Assembly (NCBI GenBank): GCA_016704895.1 | Contig: JADIZG010000069.1 | Span: forward strand, 124,001 to 188,000 | Length of the DNA: 64,000 nt | Reading direction: 5' to 3' | DNA from: Betaproteobacteria bacterium | GTDB taxonomy: Bacteria > Pseudomonadota > Gammaproteobacteria > Burkholderiales > Casimicrobiaceae | Shown: in pieces, positions 28,842 to 37,300 of the stretch | Layout of the letters: every line of letters begins with the position of its first letter | How positions within the stretch are numbered: position 1 is the first letter of the stretch | The notes under the pieces: model-generated | Told to the model about the DNA's origin: nothing | Databases searched by the model: none | Seen by the model: the letters and a program-made list of their open reading frames with translations, nothing else | Position numbers and translations under genes: made by a program

Positions 28842-29045
28842 ATGCCTACCGGCACTGTGAAGTGGTTCAACGACGCCAAGGGGTTCGGATTCATCACGCC
28901 GGACGGCGGCGGAGAGGACCTGTTCGCCCATTTCTCCGCGATCAACATGCAGGGCTTCAAGTCCCTCAAGGAGGGCCAGAAGGTGAGCTTCGAGGTCACC
29001 CAGGGCCCGAAGGGCAAGCAGGCATCGAACATCCAGGCGGTCTGA
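28842..29045 (+). CDS. Cold-shock domain protein (CspA family)
   Basis: A 67-residue single-stranded nucleic-acid binding protein consisting of one cold-shock domain. RNP1 is KGFGFITP and RNP2 is DLFAHFS; GTVKWFNDAKGF is the family N-terminus. It starts at ATG 28842, preceded by GAGAGGT. A strong hairpin terminator follows the stop, so it is monocistronic. It may act as an RNA chaperone; whether it is cold-induced cannot be judged. Confidence 0.95.
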   Translation: MPTGTVKWFNDAKGFGFITPDGGGEDLFAHFSAINMQGFKSLKEGQKVSFEVTQGPKGKQASNIQAV

Positions 29046-29076
29046 TTCGCTCCGGCCCCGCGCCGGATGCGTTCCC

Positions 29077-29107
29077 GAAGGCCCGCCTCGTGCGGGCCTT
29101 CTTCTTT
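29077..29107 (+). terminator. Rho-independent terminator of the cold-shock gene
   Basis: GAAGGCCCGC and GCGGGCCTTC form a perfect ten-base stem with loop CTCGT, followed by TTCTTT. It begins about 30 bases after the stop codon at 29045. Confidence 0.88.
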
Positions 29108-29302
29108 GCGCGACGGCGTGCCCCGGCGCCCGATGCCGGCGCCCTCCCCGCGACAGGCGGGACGGCGGGGCACGGGGAACGCACCGGGCGCTCCGCCGCG
29201 GACCCAGGCGCCCCCGGGCTTCGCATCGGAAGGCCGCGAGCGGCACCCGGATCCCGGGCGCCGGCCCACGCCTCGCGCGGCCGGGACGGACCGCGCGGCG
29301 GA

Positions 29303-30556
29303 CTACATCTTCGCGATCATCGCCTCGCCGAAGCCGGAGCACGACACCTGCGTCGCGCCCGGCAGGAGCCGCGCGAAGTCGTAGGTCACCGTCTTCGCGA
29401 GGATCGCCTTCTCCATCGAGGCGACGATCAGGTCGGCGGCTTCCTTCCAGCCCATGTGGACCAGCATCATCTCGGCGGACAGGATCTCGGAGCCGGGGTT
29501 CACGTAGTCCTTGCCCGCGTACTTCGGCGCCGTGCCGTGCGTCGCCTCGAACATCGCGACCGTGTCCGACAGGTTCGCGCCCGGCGCGATGCCGATGCCG
29601 CCGACCTGCGCGGCCAGCGCGTCGCTGATGTAGTCGCCGTTGAGGTTCAGCGTCGCGATCACGCTGTACTCGGCCGGCCGCAGCAGGATCTGCTGCAGGA
29701 ACGCGTCGGCGATCATGTCCTTCACGACGATGTCCCTGCCGGTCTTCGGGTTCCTGAACGACATCCACGGGCCGCCGTCGAGGAGCTTCGCGCCGAACTC
29801 GCGCTCGGCGATCGCGTAGCCCCAGTCGCGGAACGCGCCTTCCGTGAACTTCATGATGTTGCCCTTGTGCACGAGCGTCATCGACGGCTTGTCGTTGTCG
29901 ATCGCGTACTGGAGCGCCTTGCGCACGAGGCGGTCGGTGCCCTCGCGCGACACGGGCTTGACGCCGATGCCCGAGGTCGCCGGGAAGCGGATCTTCTTGA
30001 CGCCCATCTCGCGGATCAGGAAATCGATCACCTTCTTCGCGCCCGCCGACTCGGCCTCCCACTCGATCCCCGCGTAGATGTCCTCCGCGTTCTCGCGGAA
30101 GATCACCATGTCGGTCTTCTCCGGCTCCTTGACCGGCGAGGGCACGCCCTTGAAGTAGCGGACCGGGCGCAGGCAGACGTAGAGGTCGAGCTCCTGGCGC
30201 AGCGCCACGTTGAGCGACCGGATGCCGCCGCCCACCGGCGTGGTCAGCGGACCCTTGATCGACACGACGTAGTCCCTGAGGATCGCGAGCGTCTCGTCGG
30301 GCAGCCACACGTCCGGGCCGTAGACCTTCGTCGACTTCTCGCCGGCGTAGATCTCCATCCAGTGGATCTTCCGCTTGCCGCCGTAGGCCTTCGCGACCGC
30401 GGCGTCGACGACCTTGATCATGACCGGCGTGATGTCGAAGCCGGTGCCGTCGCCCTCGATGTAGGGGATGATCGGGTTGTCGGGGACGTTGAGGCTGTAG
30501 TCCTTGTTGACGGTGATCTTCGCCCCGCCGGCGGGAACCTTGACGTGCTTGTACAT
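29303..30556 (-). CDS. icd: NADP-dependent isocitrate dehydrogenase
   Basis: TCA-cycle enzyme, 417 residues, decarboxylating isocitrate to 2-oxoglutarate; a homodimer of the E. coli type. GGGIRSLNVALRQELDLYVC contains the Ser equivalent to E. coli S113, the site phosphorylated by AceK, plus the substrate arginines. The metal and catalytic residues lie in RENAEDIYAGIEW and the region up to MIADAFLQQ. ATHGTAPKYAG is the NADP-binding stretch. ATG 30556 begins MYKHVKVPAGG. It competes with isocitrate lyase (20.0-21.3 kb) for isocitrate. It is divergent from the pseudouridine synthase gene. Confidence 0.97.
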   Translation of the reverse strand: MYKHVKVPAGGAKITVNKDYSLNVPDNPIIPYIEGDGTGFDITPVMIKVVDAAVAKAYGGKRKIHWMEIYAGEKSTKVYGPDVWLPDETLAILRDYVVSIKGPLTTPVGGGIRSLNVALRQELDLYVCLRPVRYFKGVPSPVKEPEKTDMVIFRENAEDIYAGIEWEAESAGAKKVIDFLIREMGVKKIRFPATSGIGVKPVSREGTDRLVRKALQYAIDNDKPSMTLVHKGNIMKFTEGAFRDWGYAIAEREFGAKLLDGGPWMSFRNPKTGRDIVVKDMIADAFLQQILLRPAEYSVIATLNLNGDYISDALAAQVGGIGIAPGANLSDTVAMFEATHGTAPKYAGKDYVNPGSEILSAEMMLVHMGWKEAADLIVASMEKAILAKTVTYDFARLLPGATQVSCSGFGEAMIAKM

Positions 30557-30711
30557 GCTTCCGGGTCTCCTCGAGGGTGTCCGCGTTCCCCGGCCGTGAC
30601 GTCCGCCCCGCGCGGAGGCGGCGAACCGGGGCTCCCGGCGCCGGGCAGGCGCCTGAGCGGCCACAAAACCGTGAATTATCCGCGAAATTCGTGAAACCTG
30701 CCGATACTGCC

Positions 30712-31389
30712 ATGCGCCCGGGGCGCGGGCTTCGATCTCGATCAAGCCCGGCGCCCGGCCGCGCCTCGGTCGTCCTGCTCAACAAGCCCTACGGCGTGCT
30801 GTGCCAGTTCACCTCGCCCGACGGGCGGCGGACGCTGGCCGACTACGTCGTCCGGCCGGGCGTCTACCCGGCCGGGCGCCTGGACGCCGACAGCGAAGGG
30901 CTGGTCGTCCTCACGGCCGACGGGGCGCTGCAGACGCGGATCGCCGACCCGCGCCACAGGCTGGCGAAGACCTACTGGGTCGAGGTCGAAGGGGAGCCTG
31001 GTGACGAGGCGATTGCTGCGCTCGAGCGCGGCGTCGTGCTCCGCGACGGACCGACCCTGCCCGCGCGTGCGCGCCGGATCGCACCGCCGCCGGGACTCTG
31101 GCCGCGCGATCCGCCGATCCGCGTGCGCAAGGCGATCCCGACCGCCTGGCTCGAGATCACGATCGCGGAAGGGCGCAACCGGCAGGTCCGGCGCATGACC
31201 GCGGCGGTCGGGCTGCCCACGCTGCGCCTCGTGCGCCAGGCGGTGGGCCCGTGGACGCTCGGGACGCTGGCCCCCGGGCAGTGGCGCGAGGAGGCCGTCG
31301 ACGCACGCGTGCTATTATCCGCCGCCGCTTCGACGTCCCCCGCCCCCGCGCCGCACCCACGTCCGCGCGCCTCTCGCCGCCCCGCGTAA
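30712..31389 (+). CDS. 23S rRNA pseudouridine synthase, RluE-like
   Basis: A 225-residue RsuA/RluB/E/F-family enzyme without an N-terminal S4 domain, like RluE. LLNKPYGVLCQF is motif I, GRLDADSEGLVVLT contains the catalytic Asp, and EGRNRQVRRMTAAVGLPTLRL is the late motif. The start ATG 30712 follows an AT-rich 150-base gap shared with icd. The C-terminal 25 residues (AAASTSPAPAPHPRPR...) are low-complexity. The exact modified uridine is inferred only from domain layout. The pcnB ATG follows five bases after the stop. Confidence 0.85.
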   Translation: MRPGRGLRSRSSPAPGRASVVLLNKPYGVLCQFTSPDGRRTLADYVVRPGVYPAGRLDADSEGLVVLTADGALQTRIADPRHRLAKTYWVEVEGEPGDEAIAALERGVVLRDGPTLPARARRIAPPPGLWPRDPPIRVRKAIPTAWLEITIAEGRNRQVRRMTAAVGLPTLRLVRQAVGPWTLGTLAPGQWREEAVDARVLLSAAASTSPAPAPHPRPRASRRPA

Positions 31390-31394
31390 TTCCC

Positions 31395-32750
31395 ATGATG
31401 CGCCGCCTGATCGCACGCTTCTGGCCCGGCAAGCCGTCGGCCCAGCCGGTCGTCTGCCGCCCCGACGAGCACCCGGTGCGCCGCGACCAGGTGAGCTACG
31501 GCGCACGCACGGTGACGCGCCGGCTGCAGGACGCCGGTTTCAAGGCGTTCGTCGTCGGCGGCGCCGTCCGCGACCTGCTGCTCGGCCTCGAGCCCAAGGA
31601 CTTCGACATCGCCACCGACGCGACGCCCGAGCAGGTGAAGCCGCTCTTCCGCCGCGCGTTCATCATCGGGCGCCGCTTCCGGCTGGTGCACGTCCACGTC
31701 GGCAACGAGGTGATCGAGGTCTCGACGTTCCGCGCGCCGCAGAAGGCGGAGGAGTCGACCGACGAGCACGGGCGGCTCCTCTCCGACAACGTCTACGGCA
31801 CGCAGGCCGAGGACGCCGCGCGGCGCGACTTCACGATCAACGCGCTCTACTTCGATCCGGCGACCGAGGAGGTGTGGGACTACGTGGGCGGCGTCGCCGA
31901 CGTGCGCGCGCGGCGCCTCAAGCTGATCGGCCCGCCGACGACGCGCTTCCGCGAGGATCCGGTCCGGATGCTGCGCGCGGTCCGCCTCGCGACGAAGGTC
32001 GGCGTCACGATCGACAAGCGCACGGCGGCGCCGATCCCGAAGCTCGCGCCGCTGATGGCCAACGTGCCGCCCGCACGGCTGTTCGACGAGATGCAGAAGC
32101 TGCTGCTCTCCGGGCACGCCGCCGAGACGCTGAAGAGCCTGCGCGCGCACGGCCTCTCGCACGGCCTGCTGCCGCTGCTCGACATGATCCTCGAGCAGCC
32201 GATGGGGCAGAAGTTCATCGACGTCGCCCTCGCCCACACCGACCGGCGCGTGCGCGAGGACATGGGCGTGTCGCCGGCGTTCCTGTTCGCGACGCTGCTG
32301 TGGCACGAGGTGCTCGCGCAATGGAACGCCGCGAAGGCGAAGGGCGACAAGCCGCTGCCCGCGCTGTTCGACGCGATGGACCGGGTGCTCGAGCAGCAGG
32401 CCGAGCGCATCGCGATCCCGCGGCGGTTCGAGGCGACGATCAAGGAGATCTGGTCGCTGCAGCCCCGCTTCGAGCAGCGCGCCGGCGTGCGGCCGTTCCG
32501 CCTGGTCGAGCACCCGCGCTTCCGCGCCGCCTACGACTTCCTGGCGATCCGCGGCGAATCCGGCGAGGTCGACCCGTCGCTGGTCGACTGGTGGACGCGT
32601 TTCCAGGACGCCTCGCAGGAAGCGCGCGAGGCGATGCTCAAGCCCGACGAGGCGCCGCGCGGCAAGCGGCGGCGCACGCGCGGGCGCGGCCGTCACGCGC
32701 GCGAGGAAGGCACCGCGCCGCCGGCGGCCGGCGACGCCGAAAGCGAGTGA
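31395..32750 (+). CDS. pcnB: Poly(A) polymerase I
   Basis: A 451-residue nucleotidyltransferase that adds 3' poly(A) tails and promotes RNA decay. The class II NTase motif FVVGGAVRDLLLG is followed by DFDIATDATPEQVK with the two catalytic Asp. ARRDFTINALYFDP and FREDPVRMLRAVRLA belong to the head and neck domains. The C-terminus is a basic tail (GKRRRTRGRGRHAR) as in PcnB rather than CCA-adding enzymes. Two ATGs occur in tandem (31395, 31398). It heads the pcnB-folK-dgk-panB-panC order typical of betaproteobacteria, and folK starts 26 bases after its stop. Confidence 0.95.
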   Translation: MMRRLIARFWPGKPSAQPVVCRPDEHPVRRDQVSYGARTVTRRLQDAGFKAFVVGGAVRDLLLGLEPKDFDIATDATPEQVKPLFRRAFIIGRRFRLVHVHVGNEVIEVSTFRAPQKAEESTDEHGRLLSDNVYGTQAEDAARRDFTINALYFDPATEEVWDYVGGVADVRARRLKLIGPPTTRFREDPVRMLRAVRLATKVGVTIDKRTAAPIPKLAPLMANVPPARLFDEMQKLLLSGHAAETLKSLRAHGLSHGLLPLLDMILEQPMGQKFIDVALAHTDRRVREDMGVSPAFLFATLLWHEVLAQWNAAKAKGDKPLPALFDAMDRVLEQQAERIAIPRRFEATIKEIWSLQPRFEQRAGVRPFRLVEHPRFRAAYDFLAIRGESGEVDPSLVDWWTRFQDASQEAREAMLKPDEAPRGKRRRTRGRGRHAREEGTAPPAAGDAESE

Positions 32751-32775
32751 GCACCCTCCCGGGGGAGACCCCCCG

Positions 32776-33282
32776 TTGACGCAGGCGATCGTCGGGCTCG
32801 GGAGCAACCTCGCCCACCCGCGCCGCCAGCTCGCGCGCGCCGTGCGCGCGCTCGCCCGCCTGCCCCGCACGCGCATCGTCGCGGTGTCGCCGAACTACGT
32901 GTCCGCGCCGGTCGGCACGACGGGGCCGCAGCCCGACTACGTCAACGCCGTCGCGATCGTCGACACCGGGCTCGCGCCGCGCGCGCTGCTCGCGCGGCTC
33001 CTCGCGATCGAGCGCAGGCAGCGGCGACGCCGCGACCCGTCCGGGCCTCCGAAGGCGTCACGGACGCTCGACCTCGATTTGCTACTATTCGGGCGCCGCC
33101 GGCTGCACGTGCCCGGGCTCGTGATCCCGCATCCGCGCATGCACGAGCGCGCGTTCGTGCTGAGGCCCCTCGCCGACGCGGCGCCCGCGGCGACGATTCC
33201 CGGACGGGGGCTCGCGCGCCGGGCGCTCGCGCAGGTGAAGCACCAGCGCATCGCACGCACGCGGACGCACGCGCAAGCCTGA
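32776..33282 (+). CDS. folK: 2-amino-4-hydroxy-6-hydroxymethyldihydropteridine diphosphokinase
   Basis: HPPK, 168 residues, transfers diphosphate from ATP to the pterin in folate synthesis. GLGSNLAHPRRQL is the family start, and SRTLDLDLLLFG carries the Mg-binding Asp pair. IPHPRMHERAFVLRPLADAAP is the signature near the C-terminus. A TTG start at 32776 is used; no ATG fits the family N-terminus. The C-terminal VKHQRIARTRTHAQ is basic and not conserved in general. It belongs to the pcnB-folK-dgk-panB-panC cluster. Confidence 0.92.
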   Translation: MTQAIVGLGSNLAHPRRQLARAVRALARLPRTRIVAVSPNYVSAPVGTTGPQPDYVNAVAIVDTGLAPRALLARLLAIERRQRRRRDPSGPPKASRTLDLDLLLFGRRRLHVPGLVIPHPRMHERAFVLRPLADAAPAATIPGRGLARRALAQVKHQRIARTRTHAQA

Positions 33283-33292
33283 CGACCTTCCG

Positions 33293-33940
33293 ATGGACCT
33301 GTCGAAGTGCCGCTACATCGTGGTCGAGGGGCCGATCGGCGCCGGCAAGACCTCGCTCGCCCGCGAACTCGCGGGCGCACTGCACGCCGATCCCCTGTTC
33401 GAGCAGCCCGAGGACAACCCGTTCCTCGCCCGCTTCTACGAGGACCGCGCACGCTTCGCGCTGCCCACGCAGCTCACGTTCCTGTTCCAGCGCGTCGACC
33501 AGCTGCGCTCGCTCGCGCAGCTCGACCTGTTCCGGCGGCCGACCGTCGCGGACTTCCTGTTCGACAAGGACCCGCTGTTCGCGCGGCTCAACCTGACCGA
33601 CGACGAGTACGCGCTCTACGAGAAGATCTACTCGCACCTGAAGCCGCAGGTGCCGGCCCCCGACCTCGTCGTCTACCTGCAGGCGCCGGTCCCCGTGCTC
33701 GTCGAGCGCGTACAGCGGCGCGGCAGCGACTACGAGCGCGCGGTCGAGGAGTCCTACCTCGCGCGCGTGGCCGACACCTACACGCGCTTCTTCTACCAGT
33801 ACGACGGCGCGCCGCTCATGATCGTCAACAGCGAGCGGCTCAACTTCGTCGACAATCCCGGCCACTTCGCGCTGCTGCTCGAGCGCATCGCGTCGATGCG
33901 CGGCCGGCGGGAGTTCTTCAACCTTGGCCAATCCGCCTGA
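33293..33940 (+). CDS. Deoxynucleoside kinase (dGK/dCK family)
   Basis: A 215-residue salvage kinase that phosphorylates deoxynucleosides. The P-loop GPIGAGKTSLA is at 16-26, the substrate-site motif LFEQPEDNPFLARFYED resembles the family's E-P-x-x-x-N-P, and the LID region has RGSDYERAVEESYL. ATG 33293 starts ten bases after folK. Betaproteobacterial genomes commonly carry such a kinase between folK and panB, which is the arrangement here. Whether it prefers deoxyguanosine, deoxyadenosine or deoxycytidine cannot be read from sequence. Confidence 0.9.
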   Translation: MDLSKCRYIVVEGPIGAGKTSLARELAGALHADPLFEQPEDNPFLARFYEDRARFALPTQLTFLFQRVDQLRSLAQLDLFRRPTVADFLFDKDPLFARLNLTDDEYALYEKIYSHLKPQVPAPDLVVYLQAPVPVLVERVQRRGSDYERAVEESYLARVADTYTRFFYQYDGAPLMIVNSERLNFVDNPGHFALLLERIASMRGRREFFNLGQSA

Positions 33941-33956
33941 CGCCGCGCCCTACGGC

Positions 33957-34065
33957 GCGGGGGTGGTGCGGGGGGGTGGGGTGGGGGGCGGCGCGGGGCT
34001 GGGGGGGGGGGGGGGGGGGGGGCGGGGGGGCGTGGCGGGGGGGGGAGGGGGGGGTCGTTCTGGGG
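33957..34065 (+). other. G-homopolymer tract replacing the start and middle of panB
   Basis: About 110 bases made almost entirely of G, including a run of 22 G at 34001-34022, broken by single C, T or A. It lies exactly where the first three quarters of panB should be. Base composition and strand bias are unlike any coding region here. It is most likely a sequencing or gap-filling artefact; see findings. Confidence 0.8.
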
Positions 34066-34279
34066 GGCGTGGCCGGCGTGCCGATCGTCGGCATCGGCGC
34101 AGGCCCCGACTGCACCGGCCAGGTGCTGGTGATCCAGGATGCGCTCGGCATCCAGCCGGGCCGGGCCGCGCGGTTCGTGCGCAACTTCATGACCGGGCGA
34201 CAGCATCGAACGGGCGATCGCCGCGTACGTCGCCGCCGTGAAGGACGGCACGTTCCCGGCGCCCGAGCACTGCTTCTGA
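34066..34279 (+). pseudogene. panB: panB (ketopantoate hydroxymethyltransferase), C-terminal fragment
   Basis: Only the last 70 or so residues of PanB remain. VPIVGIGAGPDCTGQVLVIQ, then DALGIQPGRAARFVRNFM, are in one frame. After a one-base slip near 34195, DSIERAIAAYVAAVKDG and FPAPEHCF end at the TGA at 34277. PanB makes ketopantoate from 2-oxoisovalerate for pantothenate synthesis. The missing N-terminal part is occupied by a G-run tract. The gene lies between dgk and panC, as in relatives, so in the living genome it is probably whole and the damage is in the sequence record. Confidence 0.85.
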
Positions 34280-34310
34280 GACATCGGCGCAACGACGAGG
34301 GGACGACGCG

Positions 34311-35168
34311 ATGAAGATCTGCCACACCGCCGCCGACCTGGCCCGCGAGCTCGCCGGCGCCGGGCGCATCGCCTTCGTGCCGACGATGGGCAACCTGCAC
34401 GAGGGCCATCTCGCCCTCACGCGGCTCGCGCGCGCGAAGGGCGACGCGGTCGTCGCGAGCATCTTCGTGAACCGGCTGCAGTTCGGGCCGAACGAGGACT
34501 TCGACCGCTACCCGCGCACGATGGACGCCGACCGCGCGGGCCTCGAGCGCATGGGCGTCGACGCGCTGTTCGCGCCGGACGAGCACGAGATGTACCCGGT
34601 GCCGCAGCTCTACCGCGTGAAGCCCCCGCCGCTGGGCGAGGAGCTCGAGGGCGCGTTCCGGCCCGGCTTCTTCGACGGCGTGTGCACGGTGGTGCTGAAG
34701 CTCTTCAACCTCGTTCGCCCGCAGGTCGCGGTGTTCGGCAAGAAGGACCGGCAGCAGCTCAAGATCGTGCGCGGCATGGTGCAGCAGTTCAACCTGCCGA
34801 TCGAGATCGTCGGGTGCGAGACGGTGCGCGCCGAGGACGGGCTCGCGCTGTCGTCGCGCAACGGCTACCTGACGGCGACCGAGCGCACGGAAGCGCCGCG
34901 CCTGCATCGCGTGCTCCGGGGCATCGCCGACGCGATCGCGTCCGGACGGCGAGACTACGCGAACCTCGAGGCGGACGGCCGCGCGGAGCTCGCCCGCCAC
35001 GGCTGGCAGGTCGACTACGTCGCGGTCCGCCACGGCCTCGGCCTGCGCATCCCGCATCCGGAGGCGTTCGACCACCCGAACCTGCTGATCGTGCTGGGCG
35101 CGGCGAAGCTCGGCGCGACCCGGCTCATCGACAACGTCGACGTGGTTCCGATGCCCGACGTGGACTAG
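34311..35168 (+). CDS. panC: Pantothenate synthetase
   Basis: A 285-residue ATP-dependent ligase joining pantoate and beta-alanine. Signature motifs: FVPTMGNLHEGHLAL with the HxGH-like site, FVNRLQFGPNEDFDRYPR, FGKKDRQQLKIVRGMV, and LALSSRNGYL (KMSKS-like). ATG 34311 lies 31 bases after the panB stop. The frame is intact. It completes the pantothenate branch with panB. Confidence 0.96.
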   Translation: MKICHTAADLARELAGAGRIAFVPTMGNLHEGHLALTRLARAKGDAVVASIFVNRLQFGPNEDFDRYPRTMDADRAGLERMGVDALFAPDEHEMYPVPQLYRVKPPPLGEELEGAFRPGFFDGVCTVVLKLFNLVRPQVAVFGKKDRQQLKIVRGMVQQFNLPIEIVGCETVRAEDGLALSSRNGYLTATERTEAPRLHRVLRGIADAIASGRRDYANLEADGRAELARHGWQVDYVAVRHGLGLRIPHPEAFDHPNLLIVLGAAKLGATRLIDNVDVVPMPDVD

Positions 35169-35316
35169 GGCGGCGCAGCCGCGCCCGGCCGTCCCGGACG
35201 GGCGCACTGGACGCCGCCGGCGGATCGGACGAGGATAGGCGGCTTCGGCGTTCGCCGGCCGTCACGATCCGGTCATCGACGCGACCCATGATGCTCGATT
35301 TGCCCCTTCCCGACCG

Positions 35317-36306
35317 ATGCGCCCGACTGCCATGACACTCCTGCGCCGCTGTGCCGCCGCGATCCTCGCCCTGAGCCTCCTGCCGGCCGCGCCGGCGCTG
35401 GCGCAAGGCGTCTACCCGACGAAGCCGATCCGGCTCGTCGTGCCGTTCACGCCGGGCGCCGGCACCGACACGGTCGCGCGCTTCGTCGCGCAGAAGCTTT
35501 CGGAGCGCCTGGGACAGCAGGTCGTCGTCGAGAACCGCACCGGCGCGGGCGGCGCGATCGGTGCCGCCGAGGTCGCGAAGGCCGAGCCCGACGGCTACAC
35601 GCTGCTGTTCGTCGCCTCGCCGTTCACGACCGTCGCCGCGTCGGCGAGGAACCCCGGCTACGACCCGGTCGGCCAGTTCGTGCCGGTCGCGCCGATCGCG
35701 TCGGGGCCGCTTGCGTTCGTCGTGAACCCGGCCGTGCCGGCGACGACGATGCGCGAGTTCGTCGAGCTCGCGCGACGCGAGCCGGGCAGGCTCAACTACG
35801 GGTCCGCGGGGACCGGCAGCGTCAACCACCTCGCGCTCGAGCTGCTGATGGCGCGCACCGGCACGACCATCGTGCACGTGCCCTACCGCGGCATCGCCGA
35901 CGCGACCAAGGACCTGATCGCCGGCACGCTGCAGGCGATGACCGCGTCGATCCCCGCCGCGCTGCCGCTCGCGGCGGACAAGCGCGTCCGCGTGCTCGCC
36001 GTCACGGGCCCGAAGCGGATCCCGCAGATGCCCGACGTGCCCTCGTGGCAGGAGCAGGGCGTCGCGAACGCCGAGGTGATCAACTACTGGGGCATCGTCG
36101 CGCCGGCGGGAACGCCGCGCGACGCGATCGCGAAGCTCAATGCCGAGACGCGCCGCGTGCTCGCGCAGGCCGACGTCCGCGAGCGCCTCGAGCGCGAAGG
36201 CGCCGAGCTGATTCCCGGCGAGCCGGAGCGGCTGGGCGTGCTGATCGCGAGCGACCTCGCGAACTGGAAGAAGCTCATCGCCGAGGCACGGCTGGCGTTC
36301 GAATAG
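35317..36306 (+). CDS. Bug/TctC family periplasmic substrate-binding protein
   Basis: An intact 329-residue extracytoplasmic receptor. A signal peptide ends APALAQG, then YPTKPIRLVVPFTPGAGTD, the classic Bug N-terminal strand and loop. VVENRTGAGGAIGA, VPYRGIADATKDLIAG and RIPQMPDVPSWQEQG are further family motifs. ATG 35317 or 35332 are both possible; neither has a strong ribosome-binding site. No transporter membrane genes adjoin it, common for Bug proteins in Burkholderiales. Ligand unknown, usually a carboxylate or other small organic compound. Confidence 0.92.
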   Translation: MRPTAMTLLRRCAAAILALSLLPAAPALAQGVYPTKPIRLVVPFTPGAGTDTVARFVAQKLSERLGQQVVVENRTGAGGAIGAAEVAKAEPDGYTLLFVASPFTTVAASARNPGYDPVGQFVPVAPIASGPLAFVVNPAVPATTMREFVELARREPGRLNYGSAGTGSVNHLALELLMARTGTTIVHVPYRGIADATKDLIAGTLQAMTASIPAALPLAADKRVRVLAVTGPKRIPQMPDVPSWQEQGVANAEVINYWGIVAPAGTPRDAIAKLNAETRRVLAQADVRERLEREGAELIPGEPERLGVLIASDLANWKKLIAEARLAFE

Positions 36307-36374
36307 CGCAAGCCTGCTGGGGTCGCCGCAAGGCGTCCGGCTGGAACCGGACCCGCAACATCGCGCGACATCCT

Positions 36375-36396
36375 GTGGGTCGGCCTTCAGGCCGAC
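36375..36396. repeat. Palindromic repeat copy (GTGGGTCGGCCTTCAGGCCGAC)-type
   Basis: One further copy of the element found at 15969-16074 and 57526-57580. It lies between the convergent ends of the Bug gene and the EamA gene, consistent with REP elements favouring gene 3' ends. Confidence 0.85.
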
Positions 36397-36415
36397 GGGA
36401 TAGGCGCGCCGCGCA

Positions 36416-37300
36416 TCAGCCCGGCCTCTTCTGGGCGCCGCGCAGCGCGAGCACGTTGCCCGCGACGGCCAGCGCGACGCCGAGCACCGCGGGCCACGTC
36501 CAGCGGTAGCCCTCGAACATCGTCGAGAGCAGCATCGCGATCACCGGCGTCGACACGCCGACGTACGAGGCGGGACCCGCGCCGACCTTCGCGAGCAGCG
36601 TGAGGTACGCGCCGAACGCGACGACGCTGCCGAACACCGCGAGGTACGCGAGCGACAGCACGTACGGCAGGCGCGGATCGAACGTCCACGCGGCGCCCTG
36701 CCCGAGCGCGACGACCGCGGCGACGGCCGCGCCGTAGAGCATCCCCCATGCGGTCGTCGGCAGCACCGGCAGTCCGGCGGCGTGATTGCGCACGGCGACG
36801 AGATTGCCGCCGGTGGCGATCGCGGTCGCCACCAGCGCGTACAGGATGCCGAGCGCGGCCGACCCGCCGTGGCGCGCGGCGTCGAGCTCCGGAAGGAACA
36901 GCAGCGCCACGCCGCCGACGCCGAGCGTCGCCGCCACGAGCATCCGCGCCGTGACCGGGGTCCCGAACGCGAGACGCATGCCGATCGGGCTCATGAACAC
37001 GATGGTCGAGAACACGACCGCGACCAGCCCCGACGACACGTGGGCTTCCGCGTAGTAGACGGCGACGTAGTTGATCCCGAACATCATCGCGCCCCACGCG
37101 GCGAGCCGCGCATGCTCGACTGCCGGAAACCGCATCCGCCTGCCCGTCGCCGCGCACCACGCGCCGAGCAGCGCGCCCGCGAGCGCGAACCGGTAGACGA
37201 CCGAGACGGTCGGCGACACCTGGCCGAGCTGCCAGGTGATCGCGAGCCAGGTCGAGCCCCAGATCGCCGTGCTGATCGCGAACAGCCACGCGACGCTCAT
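36416..37300 (-). CDS. EamA/DMT family transporter
   Basis: Inner-membrane exporter of 294 residues from ATG 37300 (MSVAWLFAISTAIWGSTW), with ten hydrophobic segments in two EamA repeats. It is in the same frame as, and uninterrupted from, the upstream YcaQ-like gene, so the raw open frame runs from 38428 to 36416 as 670 residues. Because CGATGAGC at the junction contains both ATG and an out-of-frame TGA, an ATGA overlap disturbed by an indel is the simpler explanation. Transported compound unknown. Confidence 0.87.
   Translation of the reverse strand: MSVAWLFAISTAIWGSTWLAITWQLGQVSPTVSVVYRFALAGALLGAWCAATGRRMRFPAVEHARLAAWGAMMFGINYVAVYYAEAHVSSGLVAVVFSTIVFMSPIGMRLAFGTPVTARMLVAATLGVGGVALLFLPELDAARHGGSAALGILYALVATAIATGGNLVAVRNHAAGLPVLPTTAWGMLYGAAVAAVVALGQGAAWTFDPRLPYVLSLAYLAVFGSVVAFGAYLTLLAKVGAGPASYVGVSTPVIAMLLSTMFEGYRWTWPAVLGVALAVAGNVLALRGAQKRPG

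Noticed and set aside
33957..34065. G-quadruplex regulatory element before panC
   Set aside because: The G tract replaces panB coding sequence and shares strand bias with other suspect G runs, so artefact is more likely than regulation.
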